NCBI GenBank assembly: GCA_920105625.2
Contig: OV050030.1
Span: 405,871,034-405,935,033 of the forward strand
Length of the DNA stretch: 64,000 bases
DNA from: Clusia tigrina
Lineage: Eukaryota; Arthropoda; Insecta; Diptera; Clusiidae
Direction of reading: 5' to 3'
Shown here piece after piece: positions 22,851 to 34,990 of this stretch. The notes below the pieces were generated by a model. That model was not told the DNA's origin. It saw only the letters and a list, made by a program, of their open reading frames with translations, and ran no database searches. Made by a program: the position numbers and the translations under genes. Numbering within the stretch: position 1 is the stretch's first letter; the number at the start of each line of letters is the position of its first letter.

Positions 22851-24383
22851 GTCATTAACGTTATGTAAACTATGCATATATATCGAAAATTGTACAACCC
22901 CGTTTAGATGAAATTTACATTTATTTTCATCAAAATGAATTTAACTAAGCCTTCAATCTTGGAGGAATCTGTTGAAACATCTCCCGTATAATTTATGGCA
23001 TGGCACATTACCGCGACTAATCTAACCTTATTGTGACAGTCTCTAACCATGTGGTTCTTTTCTTAGTCTGGTATTTTGTTCAGTAAGAAACTGGCGAAGG
23101 CATCAGATAAGCTGGCGGTGTTTGCACTCGTTTTGAGATATGCAGGCCTTAGGTGATAAGCGCGGCTCCTTGTTAGACGAAGACATAGAACTACAAACAA
23201 ACAAAAAGGATGCCATTTTTAGCTTTCAGTATCTAAACTCATTTTAAACTCACATGATTCAATTATAGTAAAGCCTTTGTTCTTAATAAATTCAATATAC
23301 TTCCAACTTTGTACATGGCTATGATCCACTTTGAAACAATTTGGTAGAGACACCACCCTAGTCTACAACAGTTTCGAAGCAGTGAAGCTGCCTTTTTTAT
23401 ATGACACTATAAATTCTTAGCACACCATGCACATTGTTCTCCGAACATTGTAATTGGGATCACAAAGCTCAAGTTCTAACTGGGCAGTACATAAAATGCA
23501 ATAACAGTGGCAGATGAGAACAATGCTTACACACACAGGCGCACACATCCACAGAAATCCGCACATGCTTACGAACACTCTCAAAGTCAGTGCAGGAGCA
23601 TAACTGAATTTCGGCCCAGAGTAGTTTTAAATTGCTGAAATTGCAATACTTTGTACTTTACTACCCATACAGTTGGCCCATGTGGCTACAGTAACTCATA
23701 AAAAAATGTGACTAAAGAAAATTATTTGATTACTTTATGCGGCGAATGAAACACTGTTTCCATTTCACTACTAAGGATTCTCTGTAATTTAATGTTCAAG
23801 AGAGGGCTCTCATATATGTTGTGAAGTGGATATTCGGACACCATTTCGTAAAAATGGATTTCATATGATGATATGGGAAACATCATTGGCAACATGGTCA
23901 TGCTTTGAACAGACAAAGACATATTTGCCAGATTTTGGTGTTAACAAAGTTTGATAACTTCCTAGACAGATCTTAAGAAAATCCCTTCTCCTTTTCATTA
24001 GCAGCTTCTGAAAGAACTGTATGAAGATCCACCGAAGAATGTATTCCGAATCTGAGTTCTTAGAGGGCTGTAGTTATTAATTTGTTCAATTAACTTCTTT
24101 TTATCAATTTTATTCCTATCGTCACTTTAGTTATTGGCTTAGGAGAACGATGATGATGAACAAATTAGCCAGCAAATATAATGCAAAGATTGAAATAATG
24201 TATTAGAAGCAGAGTCCCTAATCCATGTACAAAACACACAAAAAATACAATCAAACTTTTTATCATAGTTGGGAATGTTAATTAAATAAGCGGATCGCTC
24301 CCAATTTACTAAATTAATCAACAGTTTTATTGTAGACTTTCAAGACAAACTAAAAATTAGTGTCCTTATGTGATTCCTTATTA
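22851..24383. other. No gene seen
   Basis: AT-rich DNA. A minus-strand stretch near 23020-23170 faintly resembles an RNase H region but is too degraded to call. A CA-rich run lies near 23530-23560. Confidence 0.4.
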
Positions 24384-26333
24384 ATTCCCTCATTTAGATT
24401 CCATTATGCTTAAGGGAAAAGCTCTACGGATTTCATAAGAAACGAAATATTGGGGTCTTATAATTGATAGGAAACTTACTTGGATTACCTGAAAGGCTGG
24501 CTGTTAGCAATCTTTGAAGGATGCTTTAAGTTTGGGTATATGCCGCTTCAGTGGAGACAGGCCAGAGTGGTCTTTATTCCGAAAGCTGGAAAAAGTTCAC
24601 ATACACATCCAAGGGACTTAAGACCGATATCTCTCTCATCTTTTCTTTTGAAGACTTTAGAGAGAGTGATAAAAATCCACTTAAGCTTAACTTTAGACAA
24701 GAATCTAATCTCATCGGCTCAACATGCCTATACAAAAGGGAAATCTGTGGAGACAGCTCTACATAACCTTATCTCCTTTGCAGAAGGGTATTTGCACAAG
24801 CAGGAATTTACCCTGGCTGCCTTTCTTGATATTGAGGGGGCCTTTAATAATGTTAAAGGGGAGGCCATCACTGCATCACTTACTGAACTTGGTGTGGAAA
24901 CGGGCCTGGTAGGCCTCATTGGTAAAATGCTGAAAAGCAGAATCATTGAGGCGAATCTAGGAGAATCGGTCCTACGAAAGTTGGTGAGCAGGGGTACACC
25001 TCAGGGAAGTATACTCTCACCGTCTATGGAACACAGTTGTTAACAAACTCCTGATAAGTTTAGAGGCGGTGGGATGTAAAGTGGTGGCTTATGCCGATGA
25101 TGTTGTCATTGCTGTCACTGGAAAATTTACATCTACACTGAGAGATTTGTTGCAAAATGCTCTAGATATTCTTTCAAAGTGGGCGGAGGACTCTGGTCTT
25201 GGAGTAAATCCGGATAAGACTAAGGTCATTCTGTTTACTAGGAAACATAAAATCCCTCAATTAGACCCAATTACTCTTAAGGGGAAAGCTCTAGGGAAGA
25301 GACGAAATACTTGGGTCTTATAATCGATATAAAGCTTACTTGGAAGTCAAACACCATAGAAAGAGCTAGGAAAGCTGGGGTGGCTTTTTATGCCTGCAAA
25401 AGAGCTTTAGACAAAACCTGGGGAAGTAAGCCTAGGGTAGCTGACTGGCTTTATACTGCATTTGTCAGGCCCATTCTCCTAAATGGAAATGCAATGCAGA
25501 AAAGGACATACTGTAAAATCATTAGGTACAGAGATCACCAGAATTGGCAATAAGTGGCACCATGACCAATCTTGGGATTGGATACCATACTACATCTGCC
25601 ACCCTTAGATCTCTTCTGCAAATATTTAGCGACATGCTCCGCCATTCTTCTCACAGTGCAAAGCTGTTCCGTATGGACATGCGATCATATTAGAATCCTA
25701 TACACACATAGGGTTATACCAGGTCTGATCAACTTGCGAGAGACGGCACTTGTATGCCAAATGTTAGTAGACATATGGGTATACCTCTCGCGACTTGTAA
25801 GCTTCTCCTAAGGGAGACACTGATTAACTCTACCAATCAAAGCTGGATCTGCGCCACTACCTGCGAAGACGCTAGGCAAACATGGCCGAGGCTAAATCTG
25901 TGTCTATCAAAGAATATCATTAGGCTCAATAGACTACAAATTAGGACTATAATAGGAGCCCTCACAGAATATTGTCTAATAGGAAATCATGCAAGAAAAA
26001 TGAGAGTCTATACGCATAATTTCTGTCGCAATTGCAGGAACGAGGAGAAAACTTGAGCCGGTCCAGCATGTCTTCTGTACATGCCCAGCTTTGACTAGAA
26101 ATAGGACACGCTTACTAGGACCCCACTTCTTAACAAGTATAGATAATCTATACCAGTCAGGTGTTAACAACCTTCTTCCTTTATACAAGGCTCAGGTTGG
26201 TTCAATCTGGAGGGGGAAGCGTAGCCATGCCTCGCAGCCGCGGCTCACCTGATGCCACTTAGATTCAACTGGTTATTTAAGTGGCATCATTGTTTTATTG
26301 GTGATGCGGCTGCCCAACCTACCTACCTACCTA
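24384..26333 (+). mobile_element. LOA/Lian-type LINE, longest copy (RT to 3' end)
   Basis: Reverse transcriptase is readable from LKGWLLAIFEGCFKFGY (24483). Motif A is AAFLDIEGAFNNV (24818-24855), motif B RGTPQGSILSP (24988-25021), and motif C YADD lies at 25090-25101, so the polymerase acidic residues are intact. Frameshifts occur at about 25025 and 25305. Then come YLGLIIDIKLTWKSN, CKRALDKTWGSKP, the RT tail, LDTILHLPPLDLFCKYLA, a large deletion removing most of RNase H, and the C-terminal knuckle CRNC...QHVFCTC with a one-base shift at 26056. It ends in ACCTACCTACCTACCTAT at 26316-26333. The first 100 bases (24384-24483) are a displaced copy of the segment at 25253-25348. Confidence 0.92.
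24483..25043 (+). pseudogene. LINE reverse transcriptase open segment (palm motifs A and B)
   Basis: The longest open polymerase segment of the element, about 187 codons with no ATG at its start, so it is a fragment of a much larger ORF2. It contains RQARVVFIPKAGK, LRPISLSSFLLKTLERVI, the catalytic Asp in FLDIEGAFNN and the template-grip block GTPQGSILSP. It is cut by a one-base shift at about 25025, after which YADD continues in another frame. In an intact element this enzyme would copy the LINE RNA at the target site. Confidence 0.88.
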
Positions 26334-27479
26334 TATGAGGAAGGTTTTCTGAATCGCTTTGAGCTAAAGTAGGGGTCTAAGAATAAAATCTTTATTCAAA
26401 AAAGCTCTGTGTGGGAATGCTCAAATGAGAGTTTAGAAGAACAAAATATTTATCAAATAAAAATATAAAATTTAATAGAATATAATAAAAACAATAGAAA
26501 TAAAATATACATTAACAAAAGCCACTGAAGTTCCAGGTAACAATCGACTGCCGTGGAGTGATATGAAAGAGTTGAACATGCATAGAAAAAGACCATTGGA
26601 AGATGAAAATAATGGTCAAATGCAGATGGTTTCAAAATGGAGGAGATTTTAAAACCATATTAAGATATAACCATGTGGATTCGGCAATTACTGCGGGTCA
26701 TATTATATTTTATGAAGAACAACATGAATAGTCAAATAAGAGCCCCTTTCTCTTTATAAAACAGTTATAAACAACTTGTTCCATATCGAATGCAGAGTAA
26801 TATTTTTCTTCGTACTGTTTCAAGCATCCCAGTATTCTATAATTTCAGTAGTGAAGAATTTTTAGCGGACCATTTTTGAAAGTAGTCATTCCCAACAGTC
26901 TCAGCGGCACTCTTAATAAGTTAATCTTTAAGTGCTGGGATCTCGATATCCAATTCCTTCGAGCACAAACTGTTCGAATGCTTCTTTCGGTCTGTTTTAT
27001 TTTATTCTTATAAGGAAGCGAGGATTTTGTGTGGCACACTGTAACAGCAGTTGCAGGAAAATTTCATTTCACTTTCGCAATTTATAGTGTTGGAAATTTA
27101 TTAAATTGAGTAATATTTGTGCACATTTTTCGCAGCACTTTTCCCTGCAGAGGCTTCACTTATTGCGCTCGCCAATAATTCACTCACACACAATTTTGTT
27201 CCATTGTTTGTGAGCCAAAGTTTTCATTTTATTTCATTGCATTTCTCTTTTCTTTTGCAAGAATTCATTTTTTTTCAACTCACTTTTGTTCCAAATGCGT
27301 GCAACAGGAAATTCTGTGGATGGATGATGAAGAATTATTTGAAATTACAGTGCTAAGATTACTCAACATAAAAGTGTGGTTACTGTGTTACCAAATACGA
27401 AGACTTGCAGAGAGGAGACTGAAAAGTTGGTGTAAGAATTATGTGCGATTATATGGACACATTTTGCATACATTATTTG
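26334..27479. other. No gene seen
   Basis: AT-rich DNA between two LINE fragments. Overlapping short frames at 27117-27544 are unrecognised until the RNase H similarity begins near 27480. Confidence 0.45.
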
Positions 27480-28320
27480 GAATTTTATTTGGGTCTAGAA
27501 CCAACCGCAAGGGAACCAATGGGTTCTTTCACAGGCATTTTTGAAGCCGAGATTCACGATATTGAAAGATGTACCCAGATCAACATTGACAGGAAGTTTC
27601 GGGGAAGCATTGTGCTAATATCCGATAGTCAAGCAGCACTTGAAAGTTTCAGCTCAACCTTCGTGAGGCCTAAACTTGTATGGAACTGTATTGGGAAATT
27701 GAACTCCCTAGATAGTAAAAACAAGCTGAGGAGTGTAGTATAAAAAAAACATAGGAGTGGAGGGAATTATCAGGCTGAAATCTTAGCAAGAAAAATTGCG
27801 GCCTCTCAGTTTAACGGCCCTGAACCCTTTTGTGGACTATTCCATTGGAGGTATGCTGAAAAAGTGTACAGATGCAAAATGAAGTCACACCTAGAAAAAT
27901 CTTCCAGTCCAAATCTCTTCTGGGGAGCTTTAATCCTCAAAAAGCAAAAGAGTTAGTTAACATGCCTTGGCGTACATTAAGAATTATGACATGCATTTTA
28001 AGCGGGCACTGCTGACTCTCAGCTATCATATGAATAAGTTGGGTTTATCTTCAGATGCCATCTGTAGATTCTGTGGAGAAAGTGACGAAACCTCATTGCA
28101 CCTGATCACAGACTGCGGACCTTTGGCACATAAATGGCACAGGTGTTTGGACAATATATAATAGATATGAACAAGATTCCTCAACCAAAATATATGAATT
28201 CCTGTCGGAAATTAGCCTGACCGAAGATCTATTGATGAGACTATCTTCATCTTTGGAATAAATAGGGGCATCACAATAGATCTGTCAGGTTGAAGAAATC
28301 TAATCTAATCTACTTGTAAT
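27480..28320 (+). mobile_element. LOA/Lian-type LINE 3' part with AATCT tail
   Basis: RNase H begins within GSFTGIFEAEIHDIERC (second acidic residue in AEIH) and continues with VLISDSQAALESFSSTF (third acidic residue) to about 27740. The His-containing loop is destroyed by a shift near 27742, and GNYQAEILARK shows Asp replaced by Glu. After more shifts, LGLSSDAICRFCGESDETSL and HLITDCG give the C-terminal knuckle (28040-28115). The 3' end has CACAATAGATCTGTCAGGTT and then AATCTAATCTAATCTA (about 28300-28316), a tail motif different from the ACCT-tailed copies. Confidence 0.85.
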
Positions 28321-28904
28321 TTGTGCTAATTTGAGGTGTTGTATTTGATTGACTAATTTAGCTTTTCAATTTATTGACAAGGTTAGTCCTACGACCACGT
28401 ATTTTTATAATATCGAAACCAACTGAACCCCGTTCGATCATTCGTTGAAAGCTTATATTATTTTAGAGGGACTTCATGTTCCCTTGGAAGTACAGTATCG
28501 CATTAGACTGCAATGGTTAGAGTAATGCTGAAAGGGACATTTCTGAGAGCTTTATTTGAAAGTTATTGTATACGTATACTAAGTCATGGTGGAAAGATAG
28601 ATAAAGGGTGATTTTTTCACTTGATAGAAATTGTATATCAAATTAGAAACAGAAATGATTACATTTTGTTCGAAATTTCTATTTTAATAGAAATATGTTT
28701 ATAGAAGATTTCACATGTAATTCACCTATCGCAGCTGTTCGTGACGAAGTGCAATTTTCAACCACTCTTACGTACGATTTGGGATAATAATGGGTGAACT
28801 TTCAACTACTCTAATGTCCCATAAACCAACTAGTCACGTAAACAATGGCCATGCGGCTTCAATACCGGCACCAGCTCAATGTTGTAGGGATTTATTAGTA
28901 TTAT
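28321..28904. other. No gene seen
   Basis: AT-rich DNA. GGGTGATTTTTTCACTTGAT at 28616 looks like the terminus of a mariner-type element, but no partner terminus or transposase follows. Confidence 0.4.
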
Positions 28905-29930
28905 TGTCATTGAGGGGATGTTGTACTGCAACCTATAAGATCTATTGTGCCCCCTTCGTGGACCTAGAGTATTTCTCTTAGCCCAATGCCCTCGATGAAT
29001 TGCAGTATTGGTCCTACTTCACAGAGTCTGAGTTCGTCATCGAGTATGATGAATACGCCAAGGTGTCTGTTGTGCATCAGGGCGGAGCAAGTCCCTAACA
29101 AATGTTGTGCGGTCTCGTCCTCTTTCTTGCAGAATCTACAAAGAGCATCAGGGAAAATTCCCAGTTAGGTGATAATTCAACCTACAATGTCCTGTTAACA
29201 GTCCCGTAATGATTCTCAAGTTGTTCTTCGTTACATTCATACAGTCCTCGTAGCGTTTTAGGTTGTATGTCCCTAGCGCTAATTTGGAATGTGATAACCC
29301 CGGTAATTTTTCCCAAAAATATTCTTTGTCTATCCTCTTCTTCCCAGATAATACGGGAGATGTTACCCGATCCTAATCCACAGTATGGTTCGGGTCCTAC
29401 AAATGGAGATGATGCTCCTTTCCTGGCAAGTTTGTCTGCCATCTCGTTTCCATTAATCCCTACATGCCCCGGAACCCATAGAATCCACACCTGATTGAGT
29501 TGGCCTAGGATGTTCAGCTTATCAATGCACTCCATCACCAGTTTTGATGTAACTTGGTGAGATTTAAGTGCTTTGATAGCTGCCTGGCTGTCAGTCAGTA
29601 TTGCTTTTCTGCGGTTCCGATAGTTTCGTTCGAGATTAAAGGTCGCACATCTATCTATCGCGTATACTTCCGCTTGAAAAATAGAGGTGTTCTTACCTAA
29701 AGGTTCATAGTATCTTTTCCCTGGTCCAAATACACCCGCCCCGGCTCCATCGTCAGGGAGTGAGCCGTCAGTGTACCATGTCAACATGCACTGGTCTACC
29801 TTGTATGTTTCTGATATACCTTCCCAATCTTTTTTATTACTAAGTTCAGTTTTAAAATGTTTCTTAAAGCTGAACATTGGGAGTATGGAGTCCTTTGGCA
29901 TCGAACAAACTGCCAGCTAGCCACTAACTA
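28905..29930 (-). mobile_element. LOA/Lian-type LINE 3' part with intact RNase H
   Basis: A 5'-truncated copy starting (minus strand) near 29930. It has an open RNase H frame, a frameshift near 29170 and the C-terminal knuckle DALCRFCKKEDETAQHLLGT. It ends in GGCACAATAGATCTTATAGG and GTTGCAGTACAACATCC (28905-28950), the same 3' terminus as the fragments at 7770 and 59216. It has fewer lesions than neighbouring copies, so it is probably one of the younger insertions. Confidence 0.88.
29182..29901 (-). pseudogene. RNase H domain ORF of LOA/Lian-type LINE (239 codons)
   Basis: Uninterrupted frame with all RNase H landmarks in order: YTDGS (Asp at residue 45), AEVYAID (Glu 78), LTDSQAAIKA (Asp 104), WVPGHVGINGNEMADKLAR (His 146 and Asp 156). 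These are the four acidic residues and the histidine used by RNase H1-type enzymes to cut RNA in RNA:DNA hybrids during LINE replication. A downstream segment GPEPYCGLGSGNISRIIWEE is typical of the family. The reading frame ends at a shifted stop before the cysteine knuckle. The ATG at 29901 lies inside what was a long polyprotein, so independent translation is not expected. Confidence 0.88.
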
Positions 29931-31579
29931 CTCTAGTATTCAGCTACATGGCCAGCTAGCTGTTGAAATATAGTTCAGTGAGATGTAAATTATTAACCCG
30001 AAATCTGGCGATATCGTTGGCAAATTGATTCACAAGGATTAAGGTTATAGATAAACGTCACGCAAGTAAGGATAGCGGACTATAGTCAGACCATCACAAT
30101 GCACTAAATATGCTCTGTTGTACCTTAATGGACTCCTAATATATAACTACTACTGTTTCTATGTCCACAAGATTTTGATTCACAAGTTTTAGGTTCACAA
30201 GTTTATTGGTTCACAAGTTTTTTGGCTCACAAGTTTTTTCGTTCACAAGTTTTTCCGTTCAACACCTATTTATGCAGTTGGCCAGAATTCTGCTTCCATT
30301 TCAATTTAATTCGAGTAGTTGGCGTGATCTTACATCAAAGGAGGTCATATCATTATACAATGGTCTATGATTATCTCCAGTATTTCAGATATCCTTCTTG
30401 TAGGCAAAGATTCTGATTTTGTAACACTTGTGGCTTTAGCCTACTTGTCAAATATCCTGGATCCAAAAATATTATAGGCAAACACTTTCTTATGAACTTG
30501 TTCTTTAATTAGCTCCCATTGTTCCAAATGGAATGGAGATGCACAAATTCGGTCACCATTTAAATATCAATTCATTTACTCATGAAATCATTGTTGCGCT
30601 TATCTCGAGCTTGTTTTTAATTTTTAGATTCATTATTGAATAAAGAAATTCCATCTTCATTAGAAGACTTTTAATGTCACTACAACAATTTAAACCAGGC
30701 CAATATAAATGAGTATTCGGGCTCACGAAATGCTAAAGTGGTTGAATCTACAACTCTGTACACACTCGTACTGCGACCAAATGGCAGACTAACCACTGTG
30801 ACAGGTTGTTACTGCATTTGTTCAGTTGACAGGACACGTAGTTGGCAATTATATTCGCTCCGCATGTGACGCACATGTTGTCAGCTGCCGGCAATTATCG
30901 GGTTTGCTTATAGATGTGTTCCAGCTTGCATTGACTTCAGCATTGAAAGACTTTGCATTGTGGAGCACTTCAGATGGTTATATTTTAAACTGAAACATAT
31001 AATTAAGGTTTTCTGTGGGAAAATGCACGTGCGATTATTTTGGAACAAGTCGCGAAGAAAAGCAATTATGAAAATTATACCAGAAGGTGCATTTGTTGTG
31101 CAATATTACTTTGCGGTGATGGTGGTGGAATAAGTTCTCCCGGGGCTTAGCAGAATATTCATGCATATTATTTATTTAGATATTGAGTTCGTGTGGGAGA
31201 GTAACTGTAGTAGGCCACTGGCACCACCTCCAAGCTTTCAGAACAATACGAAAAGCCACAAAGCGCAGTTATCAGTCCTGTTTACTTGCGGTAGTTAACT
31301 TCTTATACCAGATTTGCATACAATTTCCATCAGAGGGTTTTTAATGTTTCGAAGTCAATGAACACAGATATTAAAAATACGCAGCTTTTTTCTGCACCAA
31401 GGAGCTCCTTTATTTAAAGAAGCATAAAATAAATTTGAGTTCATTAATATTAACGTAGTCTGGGCACAAAGACACTACCAGCATTACTATGAATATGCTC
31501 GTAATTATTATTATTACTCTCTTCAGCCTTCCGTAATAGACTTCTTCGCTGACCAACATTATTTATTTTACCTGTGATC
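29931..31579. other. Unique DNA with one minisatellite
   Basis: Apart from the 16-bp repeat at 30176-30260 nothing is recognised. The 30730-31300 part is GC-richer and transposon-free. Confidence 0.45.
30176..30260. repeat. 16-bp minisatellite
   Basis: Six consecutive degenerate units of the form TTCACAAGTTTTTTGG, the first at about 30178 and the last ending near 30258. Confidence 0.88.
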
Positions 31580-31900
31580 GTGGTTCGTCATTAACATTGC
31601 ATTGTCAGGGACTGGAGTCAAGTAATTGTTTTAAAAACAGATCCTTTCCTGGCTTTTTGCAACAACATACTTTTTGTTACTGTTACTATCACGATGTACA
31701 CACTGCTACGATCACTGTTCGACTGGCTCGACTGCAATTGTGTGACAGCTTATATGCCTCTCGTGTGCTAAACCAGTACATGCCAGAATATTCACTACAC
31801 TTCGAGAGAAGTTTCGAGAAGATTCCAGAGCATGCCTCCACGCGTATGTATTTGTGGTGAAAAAGACGAATAGAGTATACCCTAAAAGTATGCAACCATT
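31580..31900 (-). mobile_element. LTR-like remnant with heat-shock elements (copy 1)
   Basis: Similar over part of its length to the LTR-like sequence at 50698-51280. Both carry GATGTA.ACACTG.TACGAT, clustered GAA/TTC boxes on the upstream side of a TATA box in minus orientation, and a CCTAAAAGTATGCAA segment at the upstream boundary (31882 and 51262). The order on the minus strand is CCTAAAAGTATGCAA complement, heat-shock boxes (31825-31786), CATATAAGC (31756-31748), then TGTCACACAATTGCAGTCGA. That last block is also close to the sequence after the TATA box of the solo LTR at 49261-50013. No internal coding region of a retrotransposon is attached. Boundaries are approximate. Confidence 0.6.
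31786..31825 (-). promoter_or_regulatory. Heat-shock element cluster (perfect four-box array)
   Basis: GAAGTTTCGAGAAGATTC at 31808-31825 is a perfect array of four alternating 5-bp units (nGAAnnTTCnnGAAnnTTCn), the arrangement bound by trimeric heat shock factor. A second inverted pair GAATATTC lies at 31786-31793. In minus orientation a TATA box (CATATAAGC) follows about 30 bp later, as in heat-shock promoters. The sites are seen directly; activity is inference. Confidence 0.7.
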
Positions 31901-34124
31901 TATGCTGCAATATTAAATAACTCAATTATGTTCCCTAAAGGGGAATATTATCTAAAAGGACAGTTGAACATTTTACAGAGATACTCGAAGTATTCCTACA
32001 GGGATACACAAATTACAATTTATCACATTACTCAATTCTATTTGCGTGCAAAAATATTTTAAAATTTAATTTCACCATTAAGCTGAGCTCATTTAATTCA
32101 TAATTACACTAACCCTATTCTAAAAGCGTTGTGCATATTAAATTTAAGTTCATTTTGTTGAATTTTTAATTTGAACTTAAATATTAAACAACCAGAAACC
32201 GACCGACCACACGTCTGCATATAATGAATTCGAAATTTAAAGCAACTTAAACACAGCCAACTACACCGGAACCTTTTTAAACAATTAAGAGGGAGCACAT
32301 AATTGCTTTACAACGATCTCGCCCGCCGCAACTTAGCCTATGGAATTATTTTGGAAAGGGCCTCAATTACACACCAAACGCACAAGGCACGCATACCCCA
32401 CCCGCTGAGGCGCACGTATGTACCTACACGTCGGCTGTAATTGCAACTGACAGGCGTTTAGGCAGCCCATTGTGTGTGGAGAAGTGCGAGTACGCATCCT
32501 TATGTGCATTGTGTGTGAGTAAGTGTGCGTAAGCATGCGTGGTTGGCTTTAGTACTAATAACGCCACATCAATCTTAATTACTGTCGGGGCACTGTGAGC
32601 AAAAGAAATCAAAACTCTGTTAAAAAAAATAGGAACATGTTTTCAAATTAGCAGTTGATAATAGAATCCTTAAGTGCAGCTTTTTGACCACTATTTGCAC
32701 CTATATAGACAAATCCCAGCAGGCTTACATCTACAAGTATACGAGTGATAAGAGTCAGAACTGCGTATAAGAGTCAGAACTGCGTTTAGATTTGTAAACT
32801 ATACTCGTACGTTCAGCTATTAGAAGTGTATCTACAGCACATTCATCATCAATTTTGTACTGAAAATCTCCGACATTAAAATCGATCGACATTAAAACCC
32901 TGCTGATAACTACAAAACTATGCAAGTTCCTACCACTGAGGAACTACTCGTGACTTCAACGCTTACTTCAGTCCATTCTACATAAAGTAATTGCAATTAG
33001 TAGATACCTGGGTAACAAGGGAATAAAAATATCAACCGTGGCTATTAAAAACTTCTTTCATGAACATCTCTCAGTCCATTATTCCACAAATTGTATGTCT
33101 GTATAAAAAAATTAAAACAAAAGCATCCTTCGCTTTCGTGTACATCGCCGATGGAAACAGTGTTAACACCTATGTCCACAAAGTCACAATGAAACTATCA
33201 CTTATCCTTATCTTCCATAATATTTGTTATACTTGTATTACTGCTTCTCAAGACTAAATAAGTTCGCCTTTTATAAGGACTTCCCGTCTACTACCAAAGC
33301 ACACACCTAATTCTAACAAATATTCACAGAGCTATCGCCCGAAATGTTTTCGTAACTAATTATCATAATAATCATCCTAAGGTAATCATAAATCTGCATT
33401 CTCGGTCACTTGGAAATTGCGAATAACGAGTACGCTAAAACAAGTGGCATATAAACCCCAATAATTTGTACCAAAAATTGTATGAAATTAATTGCCAACT
33501 GAGTCCAAAGAAACGCCTGCTAAATAAGAGTCATCATTCACTTGATCTCCATTCTAATTTTGACGACTTTATAATTAGCTCCTAAATAAAGTAATTTAAC
33601 TTCGAGGCTGTTAATGTGTTCAACAGTCACGTGGTGTCTAAGTCACGTGGTGTCTAAGTCATGTTGTGTCTAGGTCCTCTTTGTGTAAGGACATATTCAA
33701 AGGAAGGCAGTTTCAACATTAGTTTTTGCGGCAGATTTTTGTCATGCCTCTTCCGCATATATAATTAGTAAGTCTTATAAAAAACTGTCAGTTTCTCACA
33801 GTTCGAACCATTTTCTCCATAAGCAAATTAAACGAAATGCACGAAATATCATCACCTTAGCACCTCTTTCAAATCTTCATCTCTTGATGTTAAACAAAGC
33901 GGAGAAGACCGATCTTCACCGAACAATGTACTCGTATATTACTGTGTGACATCTTACAGACTCGAATAATCAGAGTGGAAATTGTAAACTCAGATATTGT
34001 GATAAAAACGAGTAGGTAATCTCCTTATCGGTCTTTAAGAAGCATCTTTGTAACTGCCGAATAGGTGGTACGTGTTTAAATACTCCTATTCGATATTTGC
34101 CAGAATCTATATCAATGAGAATAT
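31901..34124. other. Unique DNA with two short duplications
   Basis: A 20-bp duplication (ATAAGAGTCAGAACTGCGT twice) at 32748-32786 and a 16-bp unit (AGTCACGTGGTGTCTA) three times at 33625-33672. The 32300-32600 part has GT-rich sequence. No gene is recognised. Confidence 0.5.
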
Positions 34125-34260
34125 CAGGTCATTTGGTGTAGGTAGGTTGAATGGCTGTCCTAACACACACCTAGGCCTGTTCAAGCCCCATTGTATCAAT
34201 TGGTGTAACTATCGGGTATGAGGGCACACTGATTAGGTCCAGTCACCTAGTTGAAGTTGG
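34125..34260 (-). mobile_element. LINE 3'-UTR relic (ACCT-tail family)
   Basis: GTAGGTAGGTTGAATGGCTG, then CACACCTAGGCC and CCCCATTGTATCAATTGGTG, match in order and spacing the minus-strand 3' terminus at 56140-56260 (AGGTAGGTAGGTAGGAGTGG, then GGCCCATTGTGATACCGCGG). No coding part remains. Confidence 0.6.
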
Positions 34261-34990
34261 GTTTTGTCACTTTTTATGACGCTCCTGTAAAAAGTTACAG
34301 CATTTCAATGTTGCAAGCTTTGATAAGTGTAGGTCGCACCATATAGAAGTAAGAACCATTTAAAGTATCCCACTGTAATTTAAATAGATCTGAGGTTTTC
34401 TTTCCTTGTAAATGGAACAAAGCTCAATGCGATTCCAGGCAATAGACATGCTTTCTAAACTATTGGGGAAGTGTATAAAGCTGTGATATTTCCCACTATT
34501 CCATACATTTTTGTTGTAAGTTAGGAAACTCGATAAGAATTGAAAAAAGGTTTTGTAAGCGTGGAAAAAATAAACTCGAAATTTTCACCCTGTTCAACAT
34601 TTGAGGCGGTCAGAATTCTGTAACTCTTTTGTATACGCCTCATCCCTTGGTTCGTCAATCAGTCCACTCATTTCGGAGCCTGACGTTAGAAGAGTGTAAT
34701 CAAATATAATCATTGAGGCGTATAGAAAATTCTTTGTTTTCTACCTAAACTTTCACCTATTTAAACTTTAAGGATTAATCGACACTTGTAGGTATTTTAC
34801 TATATACTCGTATACGATTTTGTACAAGAAGCACATCAATTTAAGTAATCAATTGGAAAGTTTTCTCCAGAAAGATCAAATACCTCGGATAACAATGATA
34901 TATATTCAATTCCCTAGCATTATATTTTACCATTACGTACCATCTTCAGTTGATGTTCTTTTCCCTTTTCCTGGAAGCTGCAATTTCATA
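34261..34990. other. No gene seen
   Basis: AT-rich DNA between the LINE relic and the mariner element; nothing recognised. Confidence 0.45.

Noticed and set aside
28612..28640. Mariner-like terminus GGGTGATTTTTTCACTTGAT
   Set aside because: No inverted partner and no transposase similarity nearby; a 20-bp match of low complexity is not enough.
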